DNA of 64,000 bases from Tachypleus tridentatus (taxonomy: Eukaryota; Arthropoda; Merostomata; Xiphosura; Limulidae), in NCBI RefSeq assembly GCF_004210375.1, contig NC_134825.1:7998001-8062000 (forward strand), in the 5' to 3' direction. Below, piece by piece: positions 61,101 through 64,000 of this stretch. Positions within the stretch are counted from its first letter, which is position 1. Each line of letters opens with the position of its first letter. Below the pieces are notes generated by a model. The model did not search any database. It was not told the origin of the DNA and worked only from the letters and a program-made list of their open reading frames with translations. The translations under genes and the position numbers were made by a program.

Positions 61101-61192
61101 CGTTGAACCATCAGTCATTCCCTCCGCAAAACCAGTTGATAGTGGTTCCAGCACAGACGATGAGAGAGCCAGTAAACAACAAGAAACCAAAG
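9880..61192 (+). CDS. TOP2: DNA topoisomerase II, 21 exons, partial at both ends
   Basis: Type IIA topoisomerase, a homodimeric nuclear enzyme that cuts both strands of one DNA duplex, passes another through and reseals it. Twenty-one exons join in consistent phase to about 1006 codons, colinear with animal TOP2 from just before the TOPRIM acidic motif to near the C-terminus. Visible motifs are [10 protein letters not shown] (TOPRIM Mg2+ ligands), [32 protein letters not shown] with the catalytic tyrosine at 21119-21121, [40 protein letters not shown] [13 protein letters not shown], and KRNPWS in the tail. The GHKL ATPase and transducer domains and the EGDSA motif are not in the window, and no stop codon is reached before the end. 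Exon 1 has two frame-breaking deletions. Invertebrates usually have one TOP2, so TOP2A versus TOP2B does not apply. Family call very sure; completeness not. Confidence 0.97.
10115..10934 (+). other. TOP2 intron 1 with a fold-back repeat
   Basis: GT-AG intron. Contains inverted arms GATGAAACTTTG (10542-10553) and CAAAGTTTCATTATGAATAC (10647-10666) around a stretch with CATTTCGAAAGTCTTCCACC. A related arm occurs at 17279-17298. Looks like a small dispersed fold-back element. Confidence 0.65.
10935..11040 (+). CDS. TOP2: TOP2 exon 2
   Basis: Acceptor TTTCAG, donor GTATAT. Encodes [19 protein letters not shown] to KYYKG. Phase 0 in, 1 out. [10 protein letters not shown] is a near-invariant TOP2 stretch at the end of the TOPRIM domain. 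Confidence 0.97.
11041..14461 (+). other. TOP2 intron 2
   Basis: GT-AG intron, 3.4 kb. Holds the 41-bp array, a TAA/TAAA microsatellite near 12167-12196, and a dispersed repeat at about 13060-13360 that recurs at about 49930-50240 (shared CACACCCACCTGT and AAAGCCAAGGTTTT). No coding signal seen. Confidence 0.7.
11876..12039. repeat. 41-bp tandem repeat, 4 perfect copies
   Basis: Copies start at 11876, 11917, 11958 and 11999. Unit includes ATGATATCAGTGGAATGGAC and CCACATGTACATAATGTT. No differences between copies, so amplification is recent. Confidence 0.98.
14462..14571 (+). CDS. TOP2: TOP2 exon 3
   Basis: Acceptor TTTCACAG, donor GTAGGT. Encodes [17 protein letters not shown], then HRIKFKYEG and DDSAIQL. 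The first codon is completed from exon 2. Matches the TOP2 core between TOPRIM and winged helix. Confidence 0.97.
14572..15445 (+). other. TOP2 intron 3
   Basis: GT-AG intron. Apart from the reverse SINE A fragment at 14661-14740 I see no feature. Confidence 0.7.
14661..14740 (-). mobile_element. SINE A fragment, reverse strand
   Basis: Read on the - strand it gives the box B-like ATTCGATTCCCCTTGG, then GGCTTTGCCATAAGAAAAAC and a CA-rich tail, matching the 3' part of the SINE at 4410-4531. Confidence 0.75.
15446..15538 (+). CDS. TOP2: TOP2 exon 4
   Basis: Acceptor ATTCAG, donor GTACAA. Encodes [16 protein letters not shown], then [14 protein letters not shown]. Exactly 31 codons, phase 0 on both sides. 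Confidence 0.97.
15539..16429 (+). other. TOP2 intron 4 with a 60-bp duplication
   Basis: GT-AG intron. About 16310-16430 holds two copies of a unit of about 60 bp (TTAGTACTAAAGTTTAAATT and ATACAAGTGTTTCTT), the second ending next to the acceptor. Otherwise nothing seen. Confidence 0.7.
16430..16544 (+). CDS. TOP2: TOP2 exon 5
   Basis: Acceptor GATTAG, donor GTAAGT. Encodes [19 protein letters not shown], then [19 protein letters not shown]. Phase 0 in, 1 out. Start of the winged-helix/DNA-gate region. Confidence 0.97.
16545..18076 (+). other. TOP2 intron 5
   Basis: GT-AG intron. Contains a dispersed repeat at 17331-17490; otherwise AT-rich with no coding signal. Confidence 0.7.
17331..17490. 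repeat. Dispersed repeat family R1, copy 1
   Basis: Aligns by eye with 54746-54901. Shared blocks are ATGTGAGACT, AAATGGAGGTTA, GGTGTATCC, the exact TCACCTCCAAAACCTAGGGT and AGCTTGTACC. Preceded here by a fold-back arm at 17279-17298. Class unknown. Confidence 0.75.
18077..18198 (+). CDS. TOP2: TOP2 exon 6
   Basis: Acceptor ATATAG, donor GTGAAT. Encodes [17 protein letters not shown], then [24 protein letters not shown] and QLAGSVAE are hallmark winged-helix motifs of eukaryotic TOP2. Confidence 0.98.
18295..18768. repeat. 79-bp minisatellite, 6 copies
   Basis: Copies start at 18295, 18374, 18453, 18532, 18611 and 18690, exactly 79 bp each. Unit holds ACCATGTCTGATTTATAATC and CACACAGTTTGTAAATCACT. 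In TOP2 intron 6. Confidence 0.97.
18900..19430. repeat. Dispersed repeat family R3, left part
   Basis: Diverged match to about 59310-59740 (shared CTACTTTTTATA, TATTTACTT then AATGCA, AATTAGACTTT.CCT). It continues to the right of the 48-bp array at 20620-20900, so the array sits inside an older R3 copy. Confidence 0.6.
19461..20613. repeat. 48-bp minisatellite with hairpin unit, about 24 copies
   Basis: Unit AACTAGAGAACAAATATTAT then AGTTCTCTTACTAGGAGTGA and TTGAGAAG, 48 bp. Each unit can fold: AGAACTA pairs with TAGTTCT across about 14 bases. One copy has lost a base near 19930. The array ends about 375 bp before the catalytic-tyrosine exon. Confidence 0.95.
20620..20989 (+). other. End of TOP2 intron 6, R3 right part
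   Basis: About 20620-20900 matches 59880-60120 loosely (AAAATTAAAAA.TTAAAA, TTGAATGTAA-like, GACA.ATG..CTTTGAC). No coding signal on either strand that I trust. Confidence 0.5.
20990..21138 (+). CDS. TOP2: TOP2 exon 7, catalytic tyrosine exon
   Basis: Acceptor TTTCAG, donor GTAGAT. Encodes [39 protein letters not shown], then PRYIFTML. The Arg-Tyr pair is the cleavage pair, and Tyr (21119-21121) forms the 5'-phosphotyrosyl link to DNA. Phase 0 in, 2 out. Confidence 0.98.
21139..23652 (+). other. TOP2 intron 7
   Basis: GT-AG intron, 2.5 kb. About 21870-23260 is another diverged R3 copy (shares CCTTGTAACCACCA and downstream AT-rich blocks with 58866-60120), split by the SINE at 22482. A run of nine G lies at 22905-22913. 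Confidence 0.6.
22482..22752 (+). mobile_element. tRNA-derived SINE (type B) with perfect 12-bp TSD
   Basis: Second full copy of the SINE at 4721-5005. Box B-like GGTTCGCGCCCGCG, body with GTCAATCCCACTATTCGTTG and GGGTGGTGATGACTAG, tail TAGCTTTGTGCGAAATTCC and CAAACAAACAAAA. Flanked by ACCTCTCAAACA at 22470-22481 and 22753-22764. Confidence 0.93.
23653..23884 (+). CDS. TOP2: TOP2 exon 8
   Basis: Poly-T tract and GCAG acceptor, donor GTATGT. Encodes [43 protein letters not shown] and EEPKPL. Tower-domain start, including the region whose Ile intercalates in bent G-segment DNA. Reading past the donor reaches a stop only 60 nt on, so the exon end is secure. Confidence 0.98.
23885..25770 (+). 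other. TOP2 intron 8, left part
   Basis: No coding signal trusted. About 25540-25615 (GTGTGGGATTCCAGCTGTG-like, TTTGGGAAGATAACGTTTTC) resembles 48660-48715, suggesting a shared dispersed element, possibly the DIRS-like one. Confidence 0.5.
25771..27256. repeat. 48-bp minisatellite, about 31 copies, open in several frames
   Basis: Unit GGTATGAAAGACTGGTGTGC, TGTTTGTAAGACTTATCAAT, ACTATACA, 48 bp. Translated on + it gives repeats of [16 protein letters not shown], on - of the form [16 protein letters not shown]. Frames stay open because 48 is a multiple of three. An extra base near 26232 splits the + frame. Variants change amino acids freely (C/R/H, K/N, G/D, M/V), and the array sits in an intron, so coding is not supported. 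Confidence 0.95.
27257..28820 (+). other. TOP2 intron 8, right part
   Basis: AT-rich, with a TA/CATATA microsatellite at about 28315-28340. Nothing else seen. Confidence 0.6.
28821..29020 (+). CDS. TOP2: TOP2 exon 9
   Basis: Acceptor GAATAG, donor GTATGT. Encodes [43 protein letters not shown] and GTEKTKPLI. Phase 0 in, 2 out. Tower domain. Confidence 0.97.
29021..31889 (+). other. TOP2 intron 9
   Basis: GT-AG intron, 2.9 kb. About 29200-30010 is a copy of dispersed family R2. The remainder (30010-31889) is AT-rich with nothing recognised. Confidence 0.65.
29200..30010. repeat. Dispersed repeat family R2, copy 1
   Basis: Matches about 43600-44330 over its length (TGTATATTACAAAATA, AAAGTCAGTTTTATA, CTGGAAAGTCAATATAATAA, ACTAAACAT...TATTTTC, CCAAATTTTGTGAAGAT). 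Partial copies lie at 42530-42780 and 50725-51130 (TTACAAGGTCAGTCAAACTG). No ORF seen; class unknown. Confidence 0.8.
31890..32022 (+). CDS. TOP2: TOP2 exon 10
   Basis: Acceptor GTTTAG, donor GTATGA. Encodes [15 protein letters not shown], then [11 protein letters not shown] and NTTSM. Phase 2 in, 0 out. Matches the coiled-coil-proximal region of TOP2. Confidence 0.97.
32023..32685 (+). other. TOP2 intron 10
   Basis: GT-AG intron, 663 bp. No feature seen. Confidence 0.8.
32686..32881 (+). CDS. TOP2: TOP2 exon 11
   Basis: Acceptor GTATAG, donor GTAAGT. Encodes [35 protein letters not shown] and [16 protein letters not shown]. Long coiled-coil arm leading to the C-gate. Phase 0 in, 1 out. Confidence 0.98.
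32882..33780 (+). other. TOP2 intron 11
   Basis: GT-AG intron, 899 bp, AT-rich. No feature seen. Confidence 0.8.
33781..33884 (+). CDS. TOP2: TOP2 exon 12
   Basis: Acceptor CTCAAG. Encodes [20 protein letters not shown], then [14 protein letters not shown]. Two in-phase donors are possible: GTACAG at 33885 or GTTATC at 33891, the latter adding Val-Gln. I place the end at the first. Confidence 0.92.
34090..34300 (+). mobile_element. Diverged SINE-like remnant
   Basis: tRNA-like start (CCTAGTGTATTAGACTAAGG, then GTTTGAATCTTAATGC as box B) and a body with CTTCCCTTCTGATTGCCAAT and CAAAATTATGGAT. The body resembles 45340-45450. Older than the two type B copies. Confidence 0.5.
34775..35610. repeat. 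Degenerate tandem array, unit about 60 bp
   Basis: Recurring AACCCATGTAGTGAGGCTTA and GGCATTTAATTCTCATAGCTT phrases at spacings near 60 bp on both sides of the inserted element at 35115-35360. Copies are strongly diverged, so the array is old. Confidence 0.75.
35115..35360 (+). mobile_element. Hammerhead-like dispersed element (HL), copy 1
   Basis: Shares with the other HL copies: AACACCTTTATACCTATATT, ACACTCAGTTACACAACCCC, GTCAGTTACCTCTTG, CTGACGA, GAAACGTTGTTC, AAAATATTTTCTCAACCCAA and the end GCCATTTTTGCATATATAT. + orientation. Inserted in the degenerate array; GAGGCTT occurs on both sides but is also part of the array unit, so a TSD cannot be told. Confidence 0.82.
36403..36534 (+). CDS. 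TOP2: TOP2 exon 13
   Basis: Acceptor GAAACAG. Encodes an acidic stretch [12 protein letters not shown], then [20 protein letters not shown] and LLKKRDEK, equal to the human [13 protein letters not shown] segment. The donor GTTCAC is weak but fits phase 0 with exon 14. Confidence 0.95.
36535..37883 (+). other. TOP2 intron 13
   Basis: 1.35 kb, weak donor GTTCAC. Contains the degenerate array at 36725-37230; otherwise nothing seen. Confidence 0.7.
36725..37230. repeat. Degenerate tandem array, unit about 50-60 bp
   Basis: Roughly nine diverged copies of a phrase like GAACCTTGCTTCCAGTCTGA followed by ACAAGTAACTGTAGTA. Spacing varies by indels. Confidence 0.8.
37884..37967 (+). CDS. TOP2: TOP2 exon 14
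   Basis: Acceptor GTTTTAG, donor GTGAAT. Encodes [20 protein letters not shown] then QSFMEELD, equal to the conserved LKxKSPxDLW segment that ends the C-gate. 28 codons, phase 0 on both sides. Confidence 0.97.
37968..38282 (+). other. TOP2 intron 14
   Basis: GT-AG intron, 315 bp. No feature seen. Confidence 0.8.
38283..38513 (+). CDS. TOP2: TOP2 exon 15, start of C-terminal tail
   Basis: Acceptor GAGTAG, donor GTAACA. Encodes [16 protein letters not shown], basic stretches, [19 protein letters not shown] and KKRGRM. PRGQR-like VGQRIIPRI is the last strongly conserved TOP2 motif before the variable tail. 77 codons, phase 0 on both sides. Confidence 0.96.
38514..40629 (+). other. TOP2 intron 15
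   Basis: GT-AG intron, 2.1 kb, AT-rich. No feature seen. Confidence 0.75.
40630..40741 (+). CDS. TOP2: TOP2 exon 16
   Basis: Acceptor ATTTAG, donor GTAGGA. Encodes [15 protein letters not shown], then PLAERIG and [10 protein letters not shown]. Tail sequence, not conserved; supported by phase and splice sites on both sides (0 in, 1 out). Confidence 0.88.
40742..41924 (+). other. TOP2 intron 16
   Basis: GT-AG intron, 1.2 kb. No feature seen. Confidence 0.75.
41925..42104 (+). CDS. TOP2: TOP2 exon 17
   Basis: Acceptor TTATAG. Encodes [40 protein letters not shown] and APRRAA. The KRNPWS.SES motif is shared with vertebrate TOP2 tails. The donor is CAG/GCATGT, a GC-type donor: it is the only nearby site that keeps the frame into exon 18. 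Confidence 0.93.
42347..42445. repeat. 33-bp tandem repeat, 3 copies
   Basis: Unit AGTAAAACAAAATTTAAATA then TAAACAGACATAC, 33 bp, three near-identical copies. Reads as [11 protein letters not shown] repeats only because 33 is a multiple of three. Confidence 0.93.
43600..44330. repeat. Dispersed repeat family R2, copy 2
   Basis: Counterpart of 29200-30010, same orientation. See shared blocks there. Confidence 0.8.
44827..44989 (+). CDS. TOP2: TOP2 exon 18
   Basis: Acceptor TATACAG, donor GTATGA. Encodes [19 protein letters not shown], then [19 protein letters not shown]. Resembles the acidic stretch after RRAA in vertebrate TOP2. Phase 1 in, 2 out. Confidence 0.9.
45340..45450 (+). mobile_element. 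SINE-like 3' remnant
   Basis: TTGGCTAACTACCTTCCTTG, CAAAATTATGGATAGT, then TAGCTTTGTGTGAAATTTCT and a CAA repeat tail, as in the 3' ends of the type B SINEs. Head not found. Confidence 0.6.
46585..46998 (-). mobile_element. Hammerhead-like dispersed element (HL), copy 2
   Basis: Contains a left piece with AAAACCCACTTGTAGAGAAA, an inner segment (46620-46838) that recurs inverted at 60520-60720, and on the - strand GTGAACCTGACGATGACC, GAAATGTTGTTCAC and AATGGCTGGTTTGGGTTGAG. Flanked by 18-bp direct repeats AGATCATGAACAGTAATC (46567-46584) and the same with one change (46999-47016). Confidence 0.82.
47160..47760 (+). pseudogene. Decayed DIRS-like retrotransposon, RNase H region
   Basis: Three peptide blocks appear in order in shifting + frames. 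[10 protein letters not shown] lies at about 47285-47315. [15 protein letters not shown] lies at 47381-47425. [20 protein letters not shown] plus [14 protein letters not shown] lies at about 47491-47600. They match the DNSTVVAYI..QGG, HIPG..N..AD.LSR and VDLFAT..N..LP.F.SP.PDP.A...DA pattern of DIRS/tyrosine-recombinase retrotransposons. Frames are broken by several stops and shifts. No recombinase was recognised; neighbouring C-rich sequence may be more of the element. Confidence 0.72.
51458..51510 (+). CDS. TOP2: TOP2 exon 19, short tail exon
   Basis: Acceptor GTTTCAG, donor GTGAGT. 53 nt, encodes [17 protein letters not shown]. Not conserved. Called because both splice sites are strong and the phases (2 in, 1 out) link exons 18 and 20 exactly. 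Confidence 0.78.
52979..54119 (-). pseudogene. Decayed ORF of an unnamed transposon-like family
   Basis: Blocks on the - strand, from right to left, are [20 protein letters not shown] (54119-53841 frame), [20 protein letters not shown] near 53600, then [20 protein letters not shown] near 53510, and [20 protein letters not shown] near 53080. Stops and frameshifts separate them. From memory the block order (YWM.KAIY..KI.LFR, FIV.VY, VVNDWADRGVALIQ, KDE) is that of an uncharacterised protein family common in arthropod and cnidarian genomes. I cannot name it or give a function. No termini found. Confidence 0.5.
54746..54901. repeat. Dispersed repeat family R1, copy 2
   Basis: Counterpart of 17331-17490, same orientation, about 75 bp before exon 20. 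Extends left to about 54640 with more diverged sequence. Confidence 0.75.
54976..55077 (+). CDS. TOP2: TOP2 exon 20
   Basis: Acceptor TTTTCCAG, donor GTGTGT. Encodes [20 protein letters not shown], then [11 protein letters not shown]. Ser/Asp-rich, typical of the phosphorylated TOP2 tail. Phase 1 in and out. Confidence 0.85.
55717..56009 (-). mobile_element. Hammerhead-like dispersed element (HL), copy 3
   Basis: Flanked by a perfect 13-bp direct repeat TATCTCAAGATTA (55704-55716 and 56010-56022). Inverted ends: GCAAAACAGCTCGTTTAGGT at the left and ACCCAAATGAGCCATTTTGC-like at the right, extending through AAAATATTTTACATA / TATGTAAAATATTTT. On the - strand GTGAACCTGACAATGACC and AAACGTTGTTCGC lie inside. 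Confidence 0.87.
56581..56900. repeat. Tandem repeat, unit about 90-96 bp, 3.5 copies
   Basis: AGTTAGTGAAGACTAACAGC recurs at 56581, 56671 and 56763, with a diverged copy at 56859. Units also hold AAAGACATAAAGTGTG twice, so a shorter ancestral unit is likely. Confidence 0.88.
57683..58836 (-). mobile_element. Tc1/mariner-like DNA transposon, inactive
   Basis: About 1.15 kb with imperfect inverted ends: ATATACTCTTCAAAA at 57683 and its reverse complement ending at 58836, similarity running about 40 bp in. TA lies at both tips, as expected of this superfamily. It carries one degraded transposase on the - strand. G/C content is clearly above the surrounding intron. Confidence 0.9.
57856..58524 (-). 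pseudogene. Tc1-like transposase, internally deleted with stops
   Basis: Starts [20 protein letters not shown] with a helix-turn-helix ([20 protein letters not shown]), then [10 protein letters not shown], the GRPR-type DNA-binding hook. After RISDQTV the sequence jumps to a C-terminal part with [11 protein letters not shown] (second catalytic Asp) and [10 protein letters not shown] (third acidic site). The middle with the first catalytic Asp is missing. A stop at 58039-58041 replaces the usual Trp after EHL, and a second stop lies 12 bases on. The same frame then runs to [10 protein letters not shown] and a stop at 57856. Family length is about 340 residues. Confidence 0.9.
58838..60130. repeat. 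Dispersed repeat family R3, long copy
   Basis: Diverged match, piece by piece, to 21870-23260 (CCTTGTAACCACCA onward) and to 18900-19430 plus 20620-20900. A weak reverse SINE A remnant is inside at 59721-59786 (TAAGCCACATTAGGCTATCT). No ORF recognised. Confidence 0.6.
60236..60530 (-). mobile_element. Hammerhead-like dispersed element (HL), copy 4
   Basis: Starts GTAAAAATGGCTGGTTTGGG, holds TTCTTCAGTCATCGTCAGGT, AGGTAACTGACC, AACACCTTTATACCTATATT, CACTCAGTCACACAACCCCC and ends CTCTACAAGTGGGTTTTCTC. On the - strand CTGACGATGACT and AAAACATTGTTCGC are present. Continues on its right into a segment that is the reverse complement of 46620-46838. Confidence 0.82.
60520..60720. repeat. Inverted copy of 46620-46838
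   Basis: Reads as the reverse complement of 46620-46838 at high identity, for example GCAGACTTAATTTCGTAAGG, GTTTCTCAAATTTGACCTGT and GATATGTTTGACAACAAGAG. It abuts HL copy 4, as its partner abuts HL copy 2. Confidence 0.88.
61028..61192 (+). CDS. TOP2: TOP2 exon 21
   Basis: Acceptor GCAACAG, donor GTATTT. Encodes [20 protein letters not shown], then [15 protein letters not shown]. Ends in phase 1 without a stop, so at least one more exon lies past 64000. Confidence 0.85.
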
Positions 61193-61220
61193 GTATTTTA
61201 ACTGTAAAGTAATTTATCAT

Positions 61221-61770
61221 TTATATGTGTATGTGTATGTATTATAATAGTCTGTTTTTACTTCACTAATATGTGTATGTATTATAATAGTCTGTTTTTA
61301 CTTCATTAATATGTATATGTGTGTGTATTATAATAGTCTGTTTTTACTTCATTAATATGTGTATGTATTATAATAGTCTGTTTTTACTTCATTAATATGT
61401 GTATGTATTATAATAGTCTCTTTTTACTTCATTAATATGTATATGTGTATGTATTATAATAGTCTGTTTTTACTTCATTAATATGTGTATGTATTAGAAT
61501 AGTCTGTTTTACTTCATTAATAATGTATGTATTAGAATAGTCTCTTTTTACTTCATTAATATGTATATGTGTATGTTTTATAATAGTCTGTTTTTACTTC
61601 ATTAATATGTGTATGTATTATAATAGTCTGTTTTTACTTCACTAATATGTATGTGTATGTATTATAATAGTCTGTTTTTACTTCATTAATGTATGTGTGT
61701 GTGTTAAAATAGTCTGTTTTTACTTCATTAATATGTATGTGTGTGTGTTAAAATAGTCTGTTTTTACTTC
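61221..61770. repeat. 40-bp minisatellite, about 14 copies
   Basis: Unit of about 40 bp: ATGTGTATGTATTATAATAG and TCTGTTTTTACTTCATTAAT. Length varies by TG/TA steps. In the intron after exon 21. Confidence 0.93.
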
Positions 61771-61910
61771 AGGCTTTTAAAGTAATCTTCTCCACCCCTC
61801 TTACACTTCTAGTATTTTTAAGCTGACTTTACAGTTCTAGTATTTTTCACAATACATTTCTTTTTGATGAAATTTTTTTGTTTTTTTCTAACTAGTGATA
61901 AATCTGTTAA
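61771..61910. other. Spacer between two minisatellites
   Basis: T-rich sequence ending CTAACTAG before the 57-bp array. It could look like a splice acceptor, but what follows is the array, so I do not call an exon. Confidence 0.5.
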
Positions 61911-64000
61911 GCAGGAAGAAGATACATTTGTGAGATAAAGCTCTTGTTTATTGTATCAGTAGTGAAACACAAGGGGGATAGATCTGTTAAGATAAAGCTC
62001 TTGTTTATTGTATCAGTAGTGAAACACAAGGGGGATAGATCTGTTAAGATAAAGCTCTTGTTTATTGTATCAGTAGTGAAACACAAGGAGGATAGATCTG
62101 TTAAGATAAAACTTTTGTTTATTGTATCAGTAGTGAAACACAAGGGGGATAGATCTGTTAAGATAAAGCTCTTGTTTATTGTATCAGTAGTGAAACACAA
62201 GGGGGATAGATCTGTTAAGATAAAGCTCTTGTTTATTGTATCAGTAGTGAAACACAAGGGGGATAGATCTGTTAAGATAAAACTTTTGTTTATTGTATCA
62301 GTAGTGAAACACAAGGGGGATAGATCTGTTAAGATAAAGCTCTTGTTTATTGTATCAGTAGTGAAACACAAGGGGGATAGATCTGTTAAGATAAAGCTCT
62401 TGTTTATTGTATCAGTAGTGAAACACAAGGGGGATAGATCTGTTAAGATAAAGCTCTTGTTTATTGTATCAGTAGTGAAACACAAGGGGGATAGATCTGT
62501 TAAGATAAAGCTCTTGTTTATTGTATCAGTAGTGAAACACAAGGGGGATAGATCTGTTAAGATAAAGCTCTTGTTTATTGTATCAGTAGTGAAACACAAG
62601 GGGGATAGATCTGTTAAGATAAAGCTCTTGTTTATTGTATCAGTAGTGAAACACAAGGGGGTTAGATCTGTTAAGATAAAGCTCTTGTTTATTGTATCAG
62701 TAGTGAAACACAAGGGGGATAGATCTGTTAAGATAAAGCTCTTGTTTATTGTATCAGTAGTGAAACAAAAGGGGGATAGATCTGTTAAGATAAAGCTCTT
62801 GTTTATTGTATCAGTAGTGAAACACAAGGGGGATAGATCTGTTAAGATAAAGCTCTTGTTTATTGTATCAGTAGTGAAACACAAGGGGGATAGATCTGTT
62901 AAGATAAAGCTCTTGTTTATTGTATCAGTAGTGAAACACAAGGGGGATAGATCTGTTAAGATAAAGCTCTTGTTTATTGTATCAGTAGTGAAACACAAGG
63001 GGGATAGATCTGTTAAGATAAAACTCTTGTTTATTGTATCAGTAGTGAAACACAAGGGGGATAGATCTGTTAAGATAAAGCTCTTGTTTATTGTATCAGT
63101 AGTGAAACACAAGGGGGATAGATCTGTTAAGATAAAGCTCTTGTTTATTGTATCAGTAGTGAAACACAAGGGGGATAGATCTGTTAAGATAAAACTTTTG
63201 TTTATTGTATCAGTAGTGAAACACAAGGGGGATAGATCTGTTAAGATAAAGCTCTTGTTTATTGTATCAGTAGTGAAACACAAGGGGGATAGATCTGTTA
63301 AGATAAAGCTCTTGTTTATTGTATCAGTAGTGAAACACAAGGGGGATAGATCTGTTAAGATAAAGCTCTTGTTTATTGTATCAGTAGTGAAACACAAGGG
63401 GGATAGATCTGTTAAGATAAAACTTTTGTTTATTGTATCAGTAGTGAAACACAAGGGGGATAGATCTGTTAAGATAAAGCTCTTGTTTATTGTATCAGTA
63501 GTGAAACACAAGGGGGATAGATCTGTTAAGATAAAGCTCTTGTTTATTGTATCAGTAGTGAAACACAAGGGGGATAGATCTGTTAAGATAAAACTTTTGT
63601 TTATTGTATTAGTAGTGAAACACAAGGGGGATAGATCTGTTAAGATAAAGCTCTTGTTTATTGTATCAGTAGTGAAACACAAGGGGGATAGATCTGTTAA
63701 GATAAAACTTTTGTTTATTGTATCAGTAGTGAAACACAAGGGGGATAGATCTGTTAAGATAAAGCTCTTGTTTATTGTATCAGTAGTGAAACACAAGGGG
63801 GTTAGATCTGTTAAGATAAAGCTCTTGTTTATTGTATCAGTAGTGAAACACAAGGGGGATAGATCTGTTAAGATAAAGCTCTTGTTTATTGTATCAGTAG
63901 TGAAACAAAAGGGGGATAGATCTGTTAAGATAAAGCTCTTGTTTATTGTATCAGTAGTGAAACACAAGGGGGATAGATCTGTTAAGATAAAGCTCTTGTT
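61911..64000. repeat. 57-bp minisatellite, more than 36 copies, runs off window
   Basis: Unit GATAAAGCTCTTGTTTATTG, TATCAGTAGTGAAACACAAG, GGGGATAGATCTGTTAA, 57 bp, near-identical copies. The - strand stays open for 686 codons (repeat of FTTDTINKSFILTDLSPLC) because 57 is 19 codons. A linked pair of rare variants recurs at a spacing of 1140 bp, that is 20 units. No sign that it is translated. Confidence 0.97.

Noticed and set aside
61907..63967. 686-codon frame on the - strand as a repeat protein gene
   Set aside because: It is a 57-bp array throughout, with no non-repeat coding part, splice signal or promoter seen. Kept only as a finding.

Overview
This is eukaryotic, intron-rich, AT-rich and very repeat-rich DNA. 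It most likely comes from an arthropod draft assembly. A chelicerate such as a horseshoe crab is my guess from gene style, repeat load and the tRNA-derived SINEs, but the species is not proven. It is not a bacterial or viral window and holds no operons or CRISPR arrays.

The main content is one gene on the + strand, type IIA DNA topoisomerase II (TOP2). I can place 21 consecutive coding exons between 9880 and 61192. They run from the TOPRIM domain through the winged-helix region with the catalytic tyrosine, the tower and C-gate, and into the acidic, Ser/Lys-rich C-terminal tail. All exon joins keep phase, giving about 1006 codons. The N-terminal ATPase half is absent and the last exon lies beyond 64000. 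The first exon carries two single-base deletions that break its frame. One intron uses a GC donor.

Left of the gene, on the - strand, 2853-3156 is one exon of an agrin-like protein (end of a laminin G domain plus an EGF-like domain). Between it and TOP2 lie SINEs, a 56-bp minisatellite of about 70 copies and a 500-N gap (9344-9843). The TOP2 5' half must therefore be in the gap, be misassembled, or lie beyond a nested agrin fragment.

The introns hold at least a dozen tandem arrays, with units of 83, 27, 49, 56, 41, 60, 79, 48, 48, 33, about 90, 40 and 57 bp. They also hold three SINE insertions or relatives with clear target-site duplications, a dead Tc1/mariner element, a decayed DIRS-like retrotransposon fragment, several dispersed repeat families and a decayed ORF of an unnamed transposon-like family. 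Long open frames inside the 48-bp and 57-bp arrays follow from the unit length being a multiple of three.

The most unusual signal is a dispersed family with at least four copies (35115-35360, 46585-46998, 55717-56009, 60236-60530). It has inverted ends, a hammerhead-ribozyme-like core and, in two copies, target-site duplications of 13 and about 18 bp. That pattern fits a retroposed, possibly Penelope-related element better than a MITE.
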